Origin: Pyrenula massariospora
Taxonomy: Eukaryota > Ascomycota > Eurotiomycetes > Pyrenulales > Pyrenulaceae
Length of the DNA stretch: 64,000 bases
Assembly: GCA_021030905.1 (NCBI GenBank)
Contig: JAGFMI010000001.1
Coordinates: forward strand, 620,001 to 684,000
Direction of reading: 5' to 3'
In this document: one piece after another, positions 23,001 through 35,035 of the stretch
How positions within the stretch are numbered: position 1 is the first letter of the stretch
Layout: each line of letters opens with the position of its first letter
Notes under the pieces: generated by a model
Told to the model about the DNA's origin: nothing
What the model saw: only the letters and a program-made list of their open reading frames with translations
Databases searched by the model: none
Made by a program: the position numbers and the translations under genes

Positions 23001-26000
23001 AAGTGGGGAGATTCCATTGAACGTAGGCACTGTTCGGCGAAAGAGAAGATGGACGGAGGGTCAAAGGGTTGCTCTGGTGTCTCAAAAGCCGTTATTCGGC
23101 TATCGTCAAATAGCCAGCCATCAAGATTCTGAAATTCAGAATTGAAAAAGCTACCAGTCTTCCAGTCCCAGCCACGCCAACCAAGCCAAGCTCCAATCTG
23201 AGCGATGATTGGTAATAAGAGTTTGCGAGTGCCTTGAGATTCATCGATTGATCGAACGTCTAGTTTCTCTTCCTCTCTCAGTAGGTGTAATGAGATCAAG
23301 ATTTTAGCTAGAGCAAACTGCCGCATTTCCCGCGGCTGGGAAACTGCAGTTGGTAAATACCCCTCGGCCCCAATTGCATACTTGCCAGCTGTAGTGTTCA
23401 AAAACTCTCGGGCGAGGTCAACATATGATCGCGGGGATTTAGATCTGAAAGTGTCGTCCATGACGGCATTTGAAGAGCTGCGCGATCGAGCAGGAGAGCT
23501 CCTAGGCGCCGTACTTCGATAAAACTTCGGGAACTCGGAATCAATCCAGTTCCAAGCAGGTTTTTCATGAAAATAAGGCGGAATTGAAGTGTCTTGCAAC
23601 TCCCGTAGGAGCATTTGTGTCCAAGGTGATAAGCTTGAAGTTTCGCTACTTGGACGTCCGGTGAGAGGCTTCTTATTCTGGGCTTTCTCCCGGAATCTCC
23701 TGTTTTCCGGGTCTGGAAGATAAGGAACGGCCAGACAGAAAAGCATCACGACCATCGCTATCCATTCTGCGTCTGGTGTTGATGACTTCTGGTGTAGCCA
23801 TCGCAATATCTCCCACCATGCAACAATCAAGCTTTGACCGGCGTTGTCAGCCAGAACCACGGCGCTCGCTGCCAAGATCTTTGCAACATTAAAGTCTCGT
23901 GGCTGAAGCTGAAGACGTACACGATGCCATCTATCATCTTGATCGACAATATCAAATCGACCACCGCTGGTGCTGCTCCGCAGTGCCTTCAAATGGGATG
24001 GTAACGACCCAATTATTCTCTTCCAACTTCCTTCTTGCCATCTTTCAGGGGAATTGGTTGAAGTCAAGGTAAACGGATCATGAACTCTAATTTTGCCTGG
24101 AAAATCCAGCCTGAAAGAAGCGCTCCATGGTGCCTCCAAGTGCAAGACGGACTGGCCTTCGCCAGATTTTGTGAGAGTCACAATTCTGCAAATGCCGTTA
24201 TCCACAATCTTGATGGCATCAACTATGTTAGATCCCCTCCTGAAATCAGAAGCTTGAATAATTAAGCTGCTTTCCGGACCTTTTAGTAGTGTCGATCTCG
24301 ACGGCTTGCTACCAGAATGGCTTTTGACTTTGAGCTCTAGAACAACTAGTTCGCTTGAAACAGGGTCATGGATGCACAACGATAAGCGTTGAAAAGTCGT
24401 ATCCAAAAGAGCGGACACGCTCGTAGGCCATGGCGTGATGAATATCCTTGGTCTCTTCATCGATGCTGATTTGTCTAGCCTTCCAGCTGTCGACCGTGGG
24501 AACGATTCAACCTTAGAGAACAACATCTCCTGTCTATAATCAAGGAGATCGTCTTGCAACCCCATCTGATCAAAGCCCTGAAAATTACCGCTGTTGTTGA
24601 GTTCCTCTAGTAGATGATCTACTGGGGCATCTAGGAACGAGCTTCCGGCACTTAACAAGGAGGTATCTCCTTGGTAGGAGCTTCTGCGACGGCCAAAGCT
24701 TGTTCTTTCCCCGAAGCTACCGTAGGACTCCCCTCTTCTTCCAGGCTTATTTATGCTAGGTTTATTAGGCACATTGCCGTTAAGCTCCTGGAATGTAGCA
24801 CGTTCGTGATTGGTGGCTAGTTCGGCCCTTGAGAGTAAAGAACTCACCCGTCGGGCCGCTCTGGTTTGCACACCCCTCTCACCAAACTCAGGTCCTAATT
24901 GACTGACCAGTGTCTCTTCTTCGCTAATCTTTTCTTTCGAGTGGCTTTTCGGCACCGGGTGAGACATGGATTCTGCGAGACCTCCAAAGCTCTCTCTCAC
25001 TCCGCCACTGGCATTCCCACCAGGGGTATTAGCTCCAGTCCCCATTCCGAATACGTTGGAGCTCCTTCTCCGTGATATAGCGCCGGAAGCATCCCGTGGC
25101 CATCCACCAAGTTCTATTAATGGGTCATCTTGCTCGTTGTATCTGACTTTCCATAGAGTGAATGTATTGGTCTTGACATTAGAGGTAACAGCAAGGAGTA
25201 AAGGGCCCGCATTTGATCTTAAAGACAGCTCGTTGGTTGTAGAGAGATATTGTAGTTCTTCATTGACGTCAAGCGGTCCTAAGCTGCGATTGTCTCGGCC
25301 ACGATCAGTTGAGCTCGCGACAACGAGACCAAGTTGGGACTGAGGGTCAGTAAGGGTGAAAAGGCGGGGAAGATTAGCATCGGTTTTCTTTGAAGGTATC
25401 AACTTGGAATCGGGTGCGGTGGAGACAGTAAGGGATGGCCTCGACGGATGGCCGGTCGCCAACACCTGTGCTTCGGAAGACAAAAGACCTGTGCTTAGTT
25501 GGGAAGAGATGAAAGAATTCTGCGGCACCGCTAGTTGGAAAGAGGGTGGACTCGTAGCAGCGCATTTGCGTAGAAGGACAACACCTGCTGAGGCTGGAAA
25601 AGCACGCTGTATCTCGAAAGGTACGGGTACAACATAGCTGTCTCCGGAAGCCATGTATACATGTGCCTGAGTTTTGAGCACTACGACCAAGGCTCGCTCC
25701 AAAGGGGCTGACGAGCCAATATCAGAAGGGGCACGGCTAGGTCCATCTTCAAAAAGACCACAAGGAGCTGAAGGGTTTGTCGACCTTTGAGTGTGTCCGG
25801 CTTCGGGAGGCGCATCGGCCACATCATGACAAGATTCTCTCTTGCATTGACTTAGCGTTCTTGCTGACCCTAGCCCAGTGGAAAAGGTCGTGGTAAAGGC
25901 TTGCAGAATTGGCTCCTTCTCAATGCCTAACCTAAACACCCTCTTCACGATCCCACCTTGGGACCATACAACACACTCTTTGGTTTGTAGAATTTCCTCT

Positions 26001-26149
26001 TCAGGTTCATCGCTGCTAAGCGACTCATCTGGGCAGTATGTTTCCCATTCATATTGATCTGGAGAGGGATCGGCTGGTAGTATATGTTCGTTAACGAGGT
26101 ATGAAAGGGCGGATGGTTGGTGGAGGCCAAGGGATTGCACGGAAGCCAT
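20024..26149 (-). CDS. APC1: anaphase-promoting complex subunit 1 (APC1/BimE), 2041 aa
   Basis: This is a single large exon. The largest scaffold subunit of the APC/C ubiquitin ligase acts in the nucleus to drive cyclin and securin degradation. The start is placed at ATG 26149 (MASVQSLGLHQPSALSYLV), which matches the family N-terminus; the open frame continues 75 codons upstream without family character. The N-terminal half is a propeller-like domain with long Ser-rich disordered insertions (SRRRSSNVFGMG and similar, likely phosphorylated). The C-terminal half holds the proteasome/cyclosome repeats: HAGFLLALGLNGHL, SIGLLLGLSASYLG, GLMGIGLLYCSSQH, LAAGFSLGFINLGKG and AAHMALGALFLGGG. The 'FRHLWVLAAEARCL' block beyond the repeats is also typical. 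The length fits filamentous fungi. It is divergent from NUP37 with 362 bp between the two ATGs. Confidence 0.95.
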   Translation of the reverse strand: MASVQSLGLHQPSALSYLVNEHILPADPSPDQYEWETYCPDESLSSDEPEEEILQTKECVVWSQGGIVKRVFRLGIEKEPILQAFTTTFSTGLGSARTLSQCKRESCHDVADAPPEAGHTQRSTNPSAPCGLFEDGPSRAPSDIGSSAPLERALVVVLKTQAHVYMASGDSYVVPVPFEIQRAFPASAGVVLLRKCAATSPPSFQLAVPQNSFISSQLSTGLLSSEAQVLATGHPSRPSLTVSTAPDSKLIPSKKTDANLPRLFTLTDPQSQLGLVVASSTDRGRDNRSLGPLDVNEELQYLSTTNELSLRSNAGPLLLAVTSNVKTNTFTLWKVRYNEQDDPLIELGGWPRDASGAISRRRSSNVFGMGTGANTPGGNASGGVRESFGGLAESMSHPVPKSHSKEKISEEETLVSQLGPEFGERGVQTRAARRVSSLLSRAELATNHERATFQELNGNVPNKPSINKPGRRGESYGSFGERTSFGRRRSSYQGDTSLLSAGSSFLDAPVDHLLEELNNSGNFQGFDQMGLQDDLLDYRQEMLFSKVESFPRSTAGRLDKSASMKRPRIFITPWPTSVSALLDTTFQRLSLCIHDPVSSELVVLELKVKSHSGSKPSRSTLLKGPESSLIIQASDFRRGSNIVDAIKIVDNGICRIVTLTKSGEGQSVLHLEAPWSASFRLDFPGKIRVHDPFTLTSTNSPERWQEGSWKRIIGSLPSHLKALRSSTSGGRFDIVDQDDRWHRVRLQLQPRDFNVAKILAASAVVLADNAGQSLIVAWWEILRWLHQKSSTPDAEWIAMVVMLFCLAVPYLPDPENRRFREKAQNKKPLTGRPSSETSSLSPWTQMLLRELQDTSIPPYFHEKPAWNWIDSEFPKFYRSTAPRSSPARSRSSSNAVMDDTFRSKSPRSYVDLAREFLNTTAGKYAIGAEGYLPTAVSQPREMRQFALAKILISLHLLREEEKLDVRSIDESQGTRKLLLPIIAQIGAWLGWRGWDWKTGSFFNSEFQNLDGWLFDDSRITAFETPEQPFDPPSIFSFAEQCLRSMESPHFFSLVDIVAGSVGNAPKQNLTLVREQASNLTPLSFAIAKLFAEFPKKTLKERRLESIFYAGLSAEAVHMLPDGISTLLLDTLVACQSNPPISWVERLVDFVDREDLLTVANEHSSHATVAKPYSHVSHHATRDLHVTVSSAADTEAFHSFDATAEADRVTLTRLIFREDRRFQDATRLVNQLKAPVAECIPEPDWSEADLLEAQRELVQLVTMRTLAVSSGRGMIQYNARVPLLTERVHIPAFTLQCFMRPSNITLNAERASITEDKVCWAFFHNGASTGLTISKTAKGIDTSWILYNKPNDLTNRHAGFLLALGLNGHLKSLAKWVAFKYLTPKHTMTSIGLLLGLSASYLGTMDTLITRLLSVHVTRMLPPGAAELNLSPLTQTTGLMGIGLLYCSSQHRRMSEVMISEIENTSVEESPSEVLRDEGYRLAAGFSLGFINLGKGSNLQGLHDMNITERLLSLAISTRDVNIVHVLDRATAGATIALALIFMKTNDRAIARKIDIPDTTHQFGYVRADMFLLRTVAKHLILWTDIRPTHAFIRASLPKSYRSRSTLKSFRNLVTDDLPLFNIIAGLLISIGLRYAGSGSYQIRDLLLSYLDQYMRVTRLLATDYDARLTRNSVRNCQDAVALALSAVMAGTGDLLVLRRLRSLHGRLDPDTTYGSHLAAHMALGALFLGGGTHTFGTSNVAVASLLCAFYPVFPTTVLDNKSHLQAFRHLWVLAAEARCLVTRDVDSRRPISIRVELTMRDGSTRFVTSPCLLPDLADVNSLKTLSQDHWEVTLDFDQNAGNDEKNSSLIYSRISALYLSRRAAYDAPQSSVFVSALHALDDADPAPGISSGPTSATTSHATKSFTNPFDWLWHLDTLKDLDVAERALVLPPHGYGARGLRGTVVDTRLNLEHSILPPERGHEGPKKMQVGRMSRDKLWQLRLLIAWMNWAERMERQGSSENADEVNDGGKVGGVWLRKEVIEGLKWRVWKIGAEEEGGLP

Positions 26150-26511
26150 AATCACTTCCACATTGCCGGAACTTGAGGCAGCCCATGTCCAGGCTTTGCG
26201 ACGAAAGATCAGGACCTTGGGGGAAGAGATCGGTCTCTGTGGACCGCGAGAAAGTCTGGGGTAGACGCGGTTCCACGCGCCATGGGATTTTAAGCTTAAA
26301 CCAATCAATGCACGGCCCGCACTCTTTGGGTAAATATTCCAGCCGGCGCCCGCTTGATCACGTTTCCTATCCATGGACTTGATCTCTTCTCTGACATGGA
26401 TTTATTGTCGAGAAACCCAAGAATCCGATCACTCGTGTCACGATGATTGACAAGAAAGATCGATAAAGGACCACGCTCCGGGAAGGCCGTCCAGTACAGG
26501 ACATTTCAACC
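26150..26511. promoter_or_regulatory. 362-bp bidirectional promoter between APC1 and NUP37
   Basis: The two start codons face away from each other with only 362 bp between them, so both promoters and 5' leaders must lie here. I see no clear TATA box in either direction. Confidence 0.6.
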
Positions 26512-28610
26512 ATGGATCCACTGGTCTTCCAATCCGAAAATAGCTTGCAGTTAAGGTAACCCCAATGCATATTCCTGAATGAATATGGTACGCTATATAC
26601 TAATCTTATGACAGCTATGATGTTCCTCATCGCGTCTATTGCGCTGAAACATATCCTCTGCGCTCATTGAACGGCTCGACTATTATTGTCTACGGCCATG
26701 AGAAAGGCTTACGAATAGTCTGGTGGGGCGGGAAGCCATTCAAAGATTCAACTCCACAAGAAGTTACTAAGGGAATAAATGGAAGTAGTAATGGATACGT
26801 TGAAGCGGATGTCATCAACCTCGATGACGACGACGACGACCCAACGTCAACAATCCAACCGGTGGAAGCACAATTCGATGATGAAGAGGAGGAAATGAAT
26901 CCGTCACAGCCCTATCACAAGGTCCTCCGCTACATTGATGTCAATCTCGGAACCTGTGTCACACATCTGAGCTCACCGAGCATGCCTTCGGACCTTTCCG
27001 AAACTTCACCCGGAGCCTACCCAAAATTATTTTCCAGCCACATCATCGTTACGGTAGCATGTGCCGACGCCTTCATACGTGTTATCACGCTACCTCTGCG
27101 GCCGCCAGCGCCGGAGAACAAAGACCCATCGCAATGGGATCTAAATATCGTCAAATTAAGCGGAACGGATGGACTCTCTGACCTCTTTTCAAGCGTCTCC
27201 ATTACCCACCATGGCGAAGATGTCGATGATACGTCGAGATCTCGGTCGAGGAGTCGTGGCCCTCCAAGTACGGCGGCGACGAGAAGAACTTGGTCCTTTC
27301 TAATCGCTTCTACTTCTGACTCTGCCGGTGGAATTTTGTTTATCCATCAGGTACCTATCGGAGTACCCGCTGCTGACATGAAGGGGAACATGCTTCAACC
27401 TATCAGACGGGAAATCCTGAAAACTGGTGCCGGGTGCAAATTGATGTTTAATCCATCTGCCTATCCGGCAAGCCAATATTCCGATCTACTCATCGCCTAT
27501 CCTAGCGGCAGCGTAAAGCTTTACCGATGCTTCTCAGATCAAGTCAAGCGAATGTCAAGTAGCCGTCGCGGCTCCAACGCCACGACAGACTCCTTAGCTT
27601 CGATAGGAAAGATGGCCTATCCTGGAAAATTCATGTTAACTATCTCTTGTGAATTCGGCAAGTCGCCGAGGAACGCCGCCAAGCGAGAGGGTATCTTAGA
27701 TGCCTCATGGGTACTTGGGGGTCGGGCGATTCTAGTCCTTCTAGAGAGTGGGCAATGGGGAATATGGGATATTGAAGGCGCAGGCCCTGTTCCGGATTCA
27801 AAAAGTAAGAATCTATGGGAAAGACCTAACGATACAGGATTGTCGAGCGCAACTAGGGGTGGAATCACCAGATTTTCCTTACAAGGACACGTTTCACCAA
27901 AGACAGAGACTCCACAGACACAAAAGACGGACATAAATGAGCCTAAGGTTAACAGACCCGCTCCAACCACAATATCTAGGCAAGCAAAGGGAGGACCTTT
28001 CTTTAAAAATGATCGAACGTTTACCGAAGGATCGAACGTGGGCTCTTTAAACAATGGCCGCATTTCTGTTGTCGAGCATATCTCCGACCAGTCAAGTTCA
28101 AGTGCTCCGGACGAGTCTATCATTCTCACATTTGGTAGCCAGAACATTTCGATTTCCAGCCTACATAGCCTTTGGCGGGCGCAGATTAGCGATAAAGGTA
28201 CACTTGACCCCTCACTTTCTGTCCGGCCAACCATACTCCCTGATGTACGCATCCCCAGCAGTCGTCAAGTCGATGTTGCGCATCTTCCATTGTCTTGCAG
28301 AAGTGGACGTCGGGTTAATCATGCAAGCCGTATTTCTTCACCCACTCAAAACCTAAACGCACTTTTCGCATTTGAACGTCGTCTCGTTTTCGTCGTTCGA
28401 CCAATTGAAGAGCTAAGCCCTGACGAGACTTTAGATAGTCTTGTAAATCTCGGGGAGGACAATCAAGAAGAGGAAGATCACATGCTCCTTGACCAAGGAG
28501 AACTTGACATTGATGGTGTCGACAGAATTCTCGATGATATGGATCGGAGCGCTGTACGTAGTGTTGGCGGTGTCGGCATTGGTAGAATGAATGATGGCAT
28601 CCGGGTGTGA
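26512..28610 (+). CDS. NUP37: nucleoporin Nup37 (WD40 propeller), 679 aa
   Basis: There are two exons: 26512..26555 (44 nt) and 26615..28610. The intron has TACTAATC before the ACAG acceptor, and joining restores the conserved 'SYDVPHRVYCAETYPL' start. Nup37 is a beta-propeller subunit of the Y-shaped (Nup84/Nup107) scaffold of the nuclear pore. The fungal signature 'NGSTIIVYGHEKGLRIVWWGGKPFK' follows at once, then an acidic loop (INLDDDDDD) and blades such as 'GILDASWVLGGRAILVLLESGQWGIWD'. The C-terminal third is Ser/Thr-rich with an acidic tail, as in filamentous fungi, which have a longer form than animals. Assignment rests on remembered family patterns. Confidence 0.85.
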
Positions 28611-30274
28611 ACTTACATGGGACGCCCAAAAAAGATACTCGGAGATTTACTGGCGCGTGGCGGGACATTCATGAACATTTTTTGAGATACCCTTTCCGCA
28701 TTGTTTCTATCACAGCCTGCGAAGCACTGTCCTAGCCTTTTACTTCGACTAGTGATTTTTAATTGTAAGGTGACTATCTATTTTCGTACACCCTTCTCTT
28801 CAAAACACAACCCCCCTATCTTATCTATCACGCAATAACGTTTTCGCGACGCAAGGTGGAGCACAAGGCGAGATCAATACCTTGACCCAGGCTCTGTATT
28901 CGACGCGATATATTAAACCAGTCTTCCTGGCTCTTCAACACACCGCACTATCTCAATCTCTAAAAAACATTAGAAGGAGTATTGTAGGCGTTGTCGAGGG
29001 CACCTCAACCATCTCAAGAGCGAATTGACCATTTGTCTGCACCGTCACAAGACTCAGCTGAGGATCCCTTCTCCACCCTGTCTGCAAGCAATTATGGGCT
29101 CGAGGAAAAGGGGGAGGCTGGAACGGGCGGCGGTGGGTGGTTTGGAGTGCTACATTCTGAATGCCCAATACACTTCTCGAGATTACAACACCTCTCATGG
29201 TTTTCAATGGTCCTCGTGTTGTCTCGCAAAGTTGTGAAGTTGGCATCGAACCCGGACGCAGCCGGACAGAAGGACAGCAAATACCGCTTCTCGTAAAAGC
29301 CTATCTTGCTCAGTCACAGTCAACTGAGCTTAGCATCAGGTGCCTATCCGACTGACTGCCTACAAGCATATGACCGAGGAAGATAGACCTACGACCTGCC
29401 CTGTATATCGGAGTGCGTATTCCTAGGCTGAAACAGAGATTTACATCTGAGGTCCAGCTTTCATGATCTTGTGCAAAGACCATAGCGCCATGACGTGGAT
29501 GTTCCTTTTCCAGAGCCGCTGAATAGATGTAGACGGGACTCTATTTTTCTTCACTGGACTTGTCCCCTTTGTAGCCGATCGCCGCATGTATTTGCCGCCG
29601 ATGTGAAACAGAAAACACTTAACACTTATAAATGCTTTGGATTAGCGAATTGTTGGAGAAATTGTTGTGGGTAGACTTTGACAGCTGGGAAGTTAGGAAG
29701 TTGGAAATTGTGAAAGCCGTAGCGGTTGATACTCCAAAGCCAAGGCCGGAGGGCGGCGCCAAGAGGAGCGGGGTCCATCCCAGTTCTGTTTATTTGACTC
29801 GTTTCAGGGTCACTTGATTCAATCTCGAATTCATCTACCCGCAACAAGCTTCTGTCCGGATAATTAGGAAGTACCGGTTAATCTCCTTTAGCGTATAGGC
29901 ACGATCCCCATGTTCTGGACTATCCTGAATTGACGAATCGGCATTGGACCCTGCCCTCGGATGCTGAATGAGGCGTCTGCGATGCGGGAACTTGCACACC
30001 ACATTTTCCATCGGAAAATTCAGGTACATGATGAGCTACAAGGGTTGTGGTTGATCGTCATTCCCTATCGAGTTGCTTTCCAACGGTGAGCGTTCAATAT
30101 GGTCCATGAGTTTCGTATCAAAGCATGTGATCTTTTCGCGCATGTTTGCCCTTGAATTTCTCCTCCCTCTGAAAGCTTTCCATTCGTGGATTCTACACAT
30201 TCGATGTGAACAATTCCATGCCCTCCCCTCTCCAGTGACACCTTCCACTCTCAATCACTCTTGTACTATGATGC

Positions 30275-30281
30275 TTTAGCC
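30275..30281 (-). promoter_or_regulatory. putative XlnR/XYR1-type site GGCTAAA
   Basis: The minus strand reads GGCTAAA about 270 bp upstream of the xylanase ATG. This matches the consensus of the xylanolytic activator XlnR (GGCTAAA). A 7-mer can occur by chance, but the position before a GH11 gene makes it plausible. Confidence 0.4.
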
Positions 30282-30480
30282 TGAAAACTCAGTGCGATGA
30301 TTCGCCCATATCTATCCACCAAGCCACGTTCACGCCACCATCAATCTGTTTATTACCCAACATATCGCGAGGCCAGTCGGATGCCGTCGATCTTCACGGC
30401 CCGATATCGTAGGATAGTTCTAGAAGGAACATGGCGTTTTGATGATTATCCTGCGAGTGTTTAATTTTGCCGGTGAACCA

Positions 30481-30486
30481 TATAAA
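30481..30486 (+). promoter_or_regulatory. TATA box of xylanase gene
   Basis: TATAAA starts 69 bp upstream of the xylanase ATG, leaving room for a short 5' leader. Confidence 0.6.
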
Positions 30487-30549
30487 TGCATGTCAATACT
30501 CTCATCTTAAGAAGCCTTCTCGAGCAGTTGATCTCCAACATCCGACATC

Positions 30550-31332
<783 letters not shown>

Positions 31333-32433
31333 AGTTAACGGTATCCGGTCCTTTTATGTTCAGTGACAAGCACCTCGAGACCATTCCCCTGCTTCCCACT
31401 GTGTAACGCACAGCCTGAGCTTCGTACTTCTATTTCTTGCATATAGCTTTACACTCACGGCCTAAACTCAACCATTCTACATGTACATAGCTTCAAATCC
31501 ACAAAATACGCATTACGACCATGCTCACCCGGAATTCATCTATCCTCTCTTCTCACAAATTTCCTGGGCGATTCCGTCTTATCATCCAGTAGCCCCCTAG
31601 TAATCTACCCGATCCTCTCTAGCTACCTATCATCTAGTCCACAAGCTTCACTCAGCCCCTTCCTTTCTTCTTTATATGTATATACCTTTCCCCCCGCGAA
31701 ACACAATCGACACCACGACCCACCTCGCACAAACTCCAAACATACGCTCTCCCTAGGCCCTGCCTATGAACCCTGCTCACTACTCAGTTCTCTATAATGC
31801 TATACTATCATTCTCATCCCTATTTTCCTCTCCAAGCCCCCACCGACCACGCCTCTCCCCTCCAATACAACTACACCCCCTGCCTCTACCCAGACCCATC
31901 TTCCCAATGACATGCCCACCTTCCCTTCCACTCATACTCCCCAATCCCAATCGAAACATTCCAACCAGCCACGTCACCTCGCCTCACCTAAACGCTCTGA
32001 TCTGATCTAACACACACGCACAATCCCCAAATGCGTAAGAACGAAACCCCTACGAAACACATCGTATCCAACCGACACGACAGTCTCGCTCTCCTACTCC
32101 TACCATAAAAGACCGGGATACGAGCATGCACAGAATCTCCCCCTCCCAGCTCAGAAGCGGCGGGTAGGTAGGTCCTGATCGTAGGACCCCATCACGATTA
32201 CGACTGAGATCGGGGCGGAGAGGGCGGGCGCACCGCACCATTCATCATGCTTTCAACCCGGGGAAAGCATCACATCAGCCCGGCGTTCACACGAACCTAC
32301 AGACAAAATGCGCAAAGTAAAACGTTAGGTGTAGCGTTCAACGTGTTATTCGTTTTTGTTTTGCATTTTCTAACCTCCTAACTCACTTCCCTACCCAACC
32401 CTACCCAACCCAATCCCCCCCCCCTTTCCTATC
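31333..32433. other. intergenic C-rich region between convergent genes
   Basis: This is a low-complexity, strongly C/T-rich stretch (notably 31640-32000 and 32380-32470) between the ends of the xylanase and eIF2A genes. The open frames are by-products of composition. I see no gene. Confidence 0.5.
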
Positions 32434-35035
32434 TTACTCATCACCAACCCACCCCAACCCCCTCAACTCCCCCCTTACCCCCTCCTCACTCGTAATCTTC
32501 TTCATCTGCGTATCCTCCAACTTCTCCCCCGTCGCAAGCCGCATCTTCAGATCCTCGATCGCGCGGATCTTCTTCAGCAGGCCCCTGATCTTCTTATCCT
32601 GCCCGCTGCCGCCGCCGGGCGTGGTGGGGGACGTGACCTGCAGGTCCGGCGGCGGAGCAGCAGGGGGCGCGGCGGGGATGGTGATGTGTGACGGGGGTGT
32701 TGTGGTAGGTTTTTGAGTTGGTCGAGCAGATGCTGTGGGTGGTTGTGGTGGTTGTTTGGGTGTGCCGTTGGGTAAATGTGTTGGGTGGGGCTGGTGGTCG
32801 TTCCCCGTGGTGGTTCCGCCGCGCTGCCGCGAGCGACCGGTCGCGCTCCGGCTGCGTGTGCGCGGTCGTCCGCCTTCCGCGGTCCGGGTATCGAGGCCTG
32901 GCGCGGGGACGTACGATCGCGATCTGCTTCGCTGCTGATGCTGGTTCTGGGTATTGGCGTGTGCTCCCCTCCTCTCCGGGCTGCGGTTCGGACTCCTCCT
33001 TCCCACAGCCCCGGTAGGTTCGGGGCTCAGCATCGCCCCGGTCTCTCTCTCCGCAGTCTCCTTTGCCTTCTTCGCTTCTCTTTTCTTCTTGTTCTTTGCT
33101 GCTGTTTTGCTCAGCTTTTCGCCGTCCTCGGGCGCTCCGGGTGTCAGGCTCACGCCACCTCCCGGTGCAGCGCCAGGAGGTAGTGGCTGGCTGGACTCGA
33201 CAGTCTCGGCTCCAGGGACTTCCCTCCGTTTTGGCTTGCCGAATCCGTTGATGTTGCTGCTGAAGCTCGATAGGCCATCTCGGACATATGCGGCCCCGCC
33301 CTCATCTTCTCGTCGGAATGCGAGAGGTGTAATTTGCCCTCGTGCACCGGGTGGGCGGTATGCGCCTGCTGGTTTTGAAGGCGTCTTAACGTTTCCAAGA
33401 TACTTCAGAGCTGATGCATGAGGTGCAGGTACTGGGTTGAATGGATTTTGCTCAAGTGGATGCGATTGAGGTGTCTGAGGCCGCCAACAGACATGATACA
33501 GCTCGTTCAGATCCTCATTGTATATCAGGCCGCCTCCAGCATGCCATATACGAATTCCGTTATCGACGCGGAGCCGTGGGCTCGTAGTCGCTGTGAGGAT
33601 ATGCTTCCCATCAGGACTCCACTCACAAACACTAGCATTGCTTGCTTCGATGGTGCAGATTTTCTTGTAGTCCTGTTCCAGGTCGTAGATGTCCATCTGA
33701 CCAGCCAAGTTGCCGAAGCCAGCGACTAACATGAAGCGGCCATGAGGGGAGTAGAGAACAGTGTTACGAGGCCCGAGCGGAAAGGAATGCACCGCGTCTG
33801 CTTTCGTGTTGAAAACTGTCGTTTTCGCAGGCATATACCCATATACCACTGTGAACGATTTACTATTGGGCGACCATGATACGTCATGGATTGGGCCTTC
33901 TTTGTCTAAGTATAGTTAGCTTTGAAGTACTTGAAGAATATGGATAGGGACCAACCGAGGTCTATGCGGGAGTCAAATCCGCCATTTGCACTTAGGAGGT
34001 AGAGTGTCGTCTCTCCGTAATAGCTTCTACCGGTTTTGTCGACATCGGTCTGTGCTAGCACAATGAGGGCAGTACCATGATCGTTCCACTTCATTTGCAC
34101 CTTGTCGCCTTTGAAAAACGTTTTTTGAGATACAGCAGACTCGAAGTTCGGCACATTGTATACCTTGACCGCTGCAGGTTGGCCCTAAATCAAGTTCAGC
34201 CCATAGACGCTCAACAGAATGACTGACAAACTTTTCGTTCCGGTATGAACACGGCAATCGAGTGGTTCTCTCCAGGTGAGACTGCAAAGTCACTCACGCC
34301 CTCCACGCGCAGCTTGTTCCAGACTTTTGTGAGATCATTACTTTCGTAGATCTGAATCTCGTTCGTCACGACCCGCGCACAGAACCGCTCGTCGAAAGTA
34401 TATTGCAAGTTCCAGCCCGTTTGCGACTTTTGAACAAACTTCCCGACGACACGCCTTTCTGCATCATCAATCGGTGTTTCCTCGACCACCCTCCAGACCT
34501 TCAGATTCTTGACAGCATCTCCAGCCTCGTCTTTTGAGGGTCGCTGCCATGTAATCGCGTAGGAGCCGAGAGGTGAGAAGCCTAGCTCATAAACATTCTC
34601 TGCTGGCAGTGTTGTAATGATGTGGCCAACCGACGCATCGATTATATTGACCCTACGGAGTGTTCAGTGCGTGGTGCATGCGGCGAAATGGGGAGCGTAC
34701 CGTTCTGGAGAAGCCCAAGCAAAATATCGGCCGCAGGGAGAGTATGCGCAACATCGTAGATTACCTTCGGGTCTGTAACGACGAGATATCAGTAGAGCAC
34801 TTGTGCGTACGGGACCTAAGAGGAGGTCTTATGACTTGAACAAAGCGCCTGAGCATTGGCGCATTGGCAAACGTACCTTGAGAATCCTGGTAGAGGCTCA
34901 TACGCTGGCGCGGCGTCTACGATTCCAATTCCTTTCAGCGTTCGATCTGAAGCCATTGGTTAGCACGCGTGTCAGATCCTTTCGTAAATCATCTGTCTCT
35001 TACGACGTACACGCAAATTGAGTTGGATTTGCCAT
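32434..35035 (-). CDS. eIF2A: eukaryotic translation initiation factor 2A (eIF2A), 762 aa
   Basis: There are six exons, 35035..35011 (25 nt), 34946..34877, 34772..34701, 34652..34232, 34184..33956 and 33905..32434; the phases close at 763 codons. eIF2A is a cytosolic WD40 factor that can deliver initiator Met-tRNA to 40S subunits at non-canonical starts. The sequence shows the N-terminal propeller ('GNLRCCAYSPCGRYFAWA', 'GPIHDVSWSPNSKSF') and the hallmark 'SPHGRFMLVAGFGNLAGQMD' followed by 'CEWSPDGKHILTATTSPRLR' and 'DNGIRIWH'. After the propeller comes 'YRPPGARG'. A long Pro/Ser/Arg-rich region follows, probably disordered, and then a C-terminal helix starting 'KKIRGLLKKIRAIEDLK', the conserved tail. 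The disordered insert is C/G-rich and longer than in yeasts. Confidence 0.93.

Larger units (their letters stand above)
28611..30549. other. intergenic region with xylanase promoter
   Basis: About 1.9 kb lies between NUP37 and the xylanase gene. Short frames at 28950-29350 overlap on both strands and look random. The last ~300 bp is the xylanase promoter, annotated separately. Confidence 0.45.
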
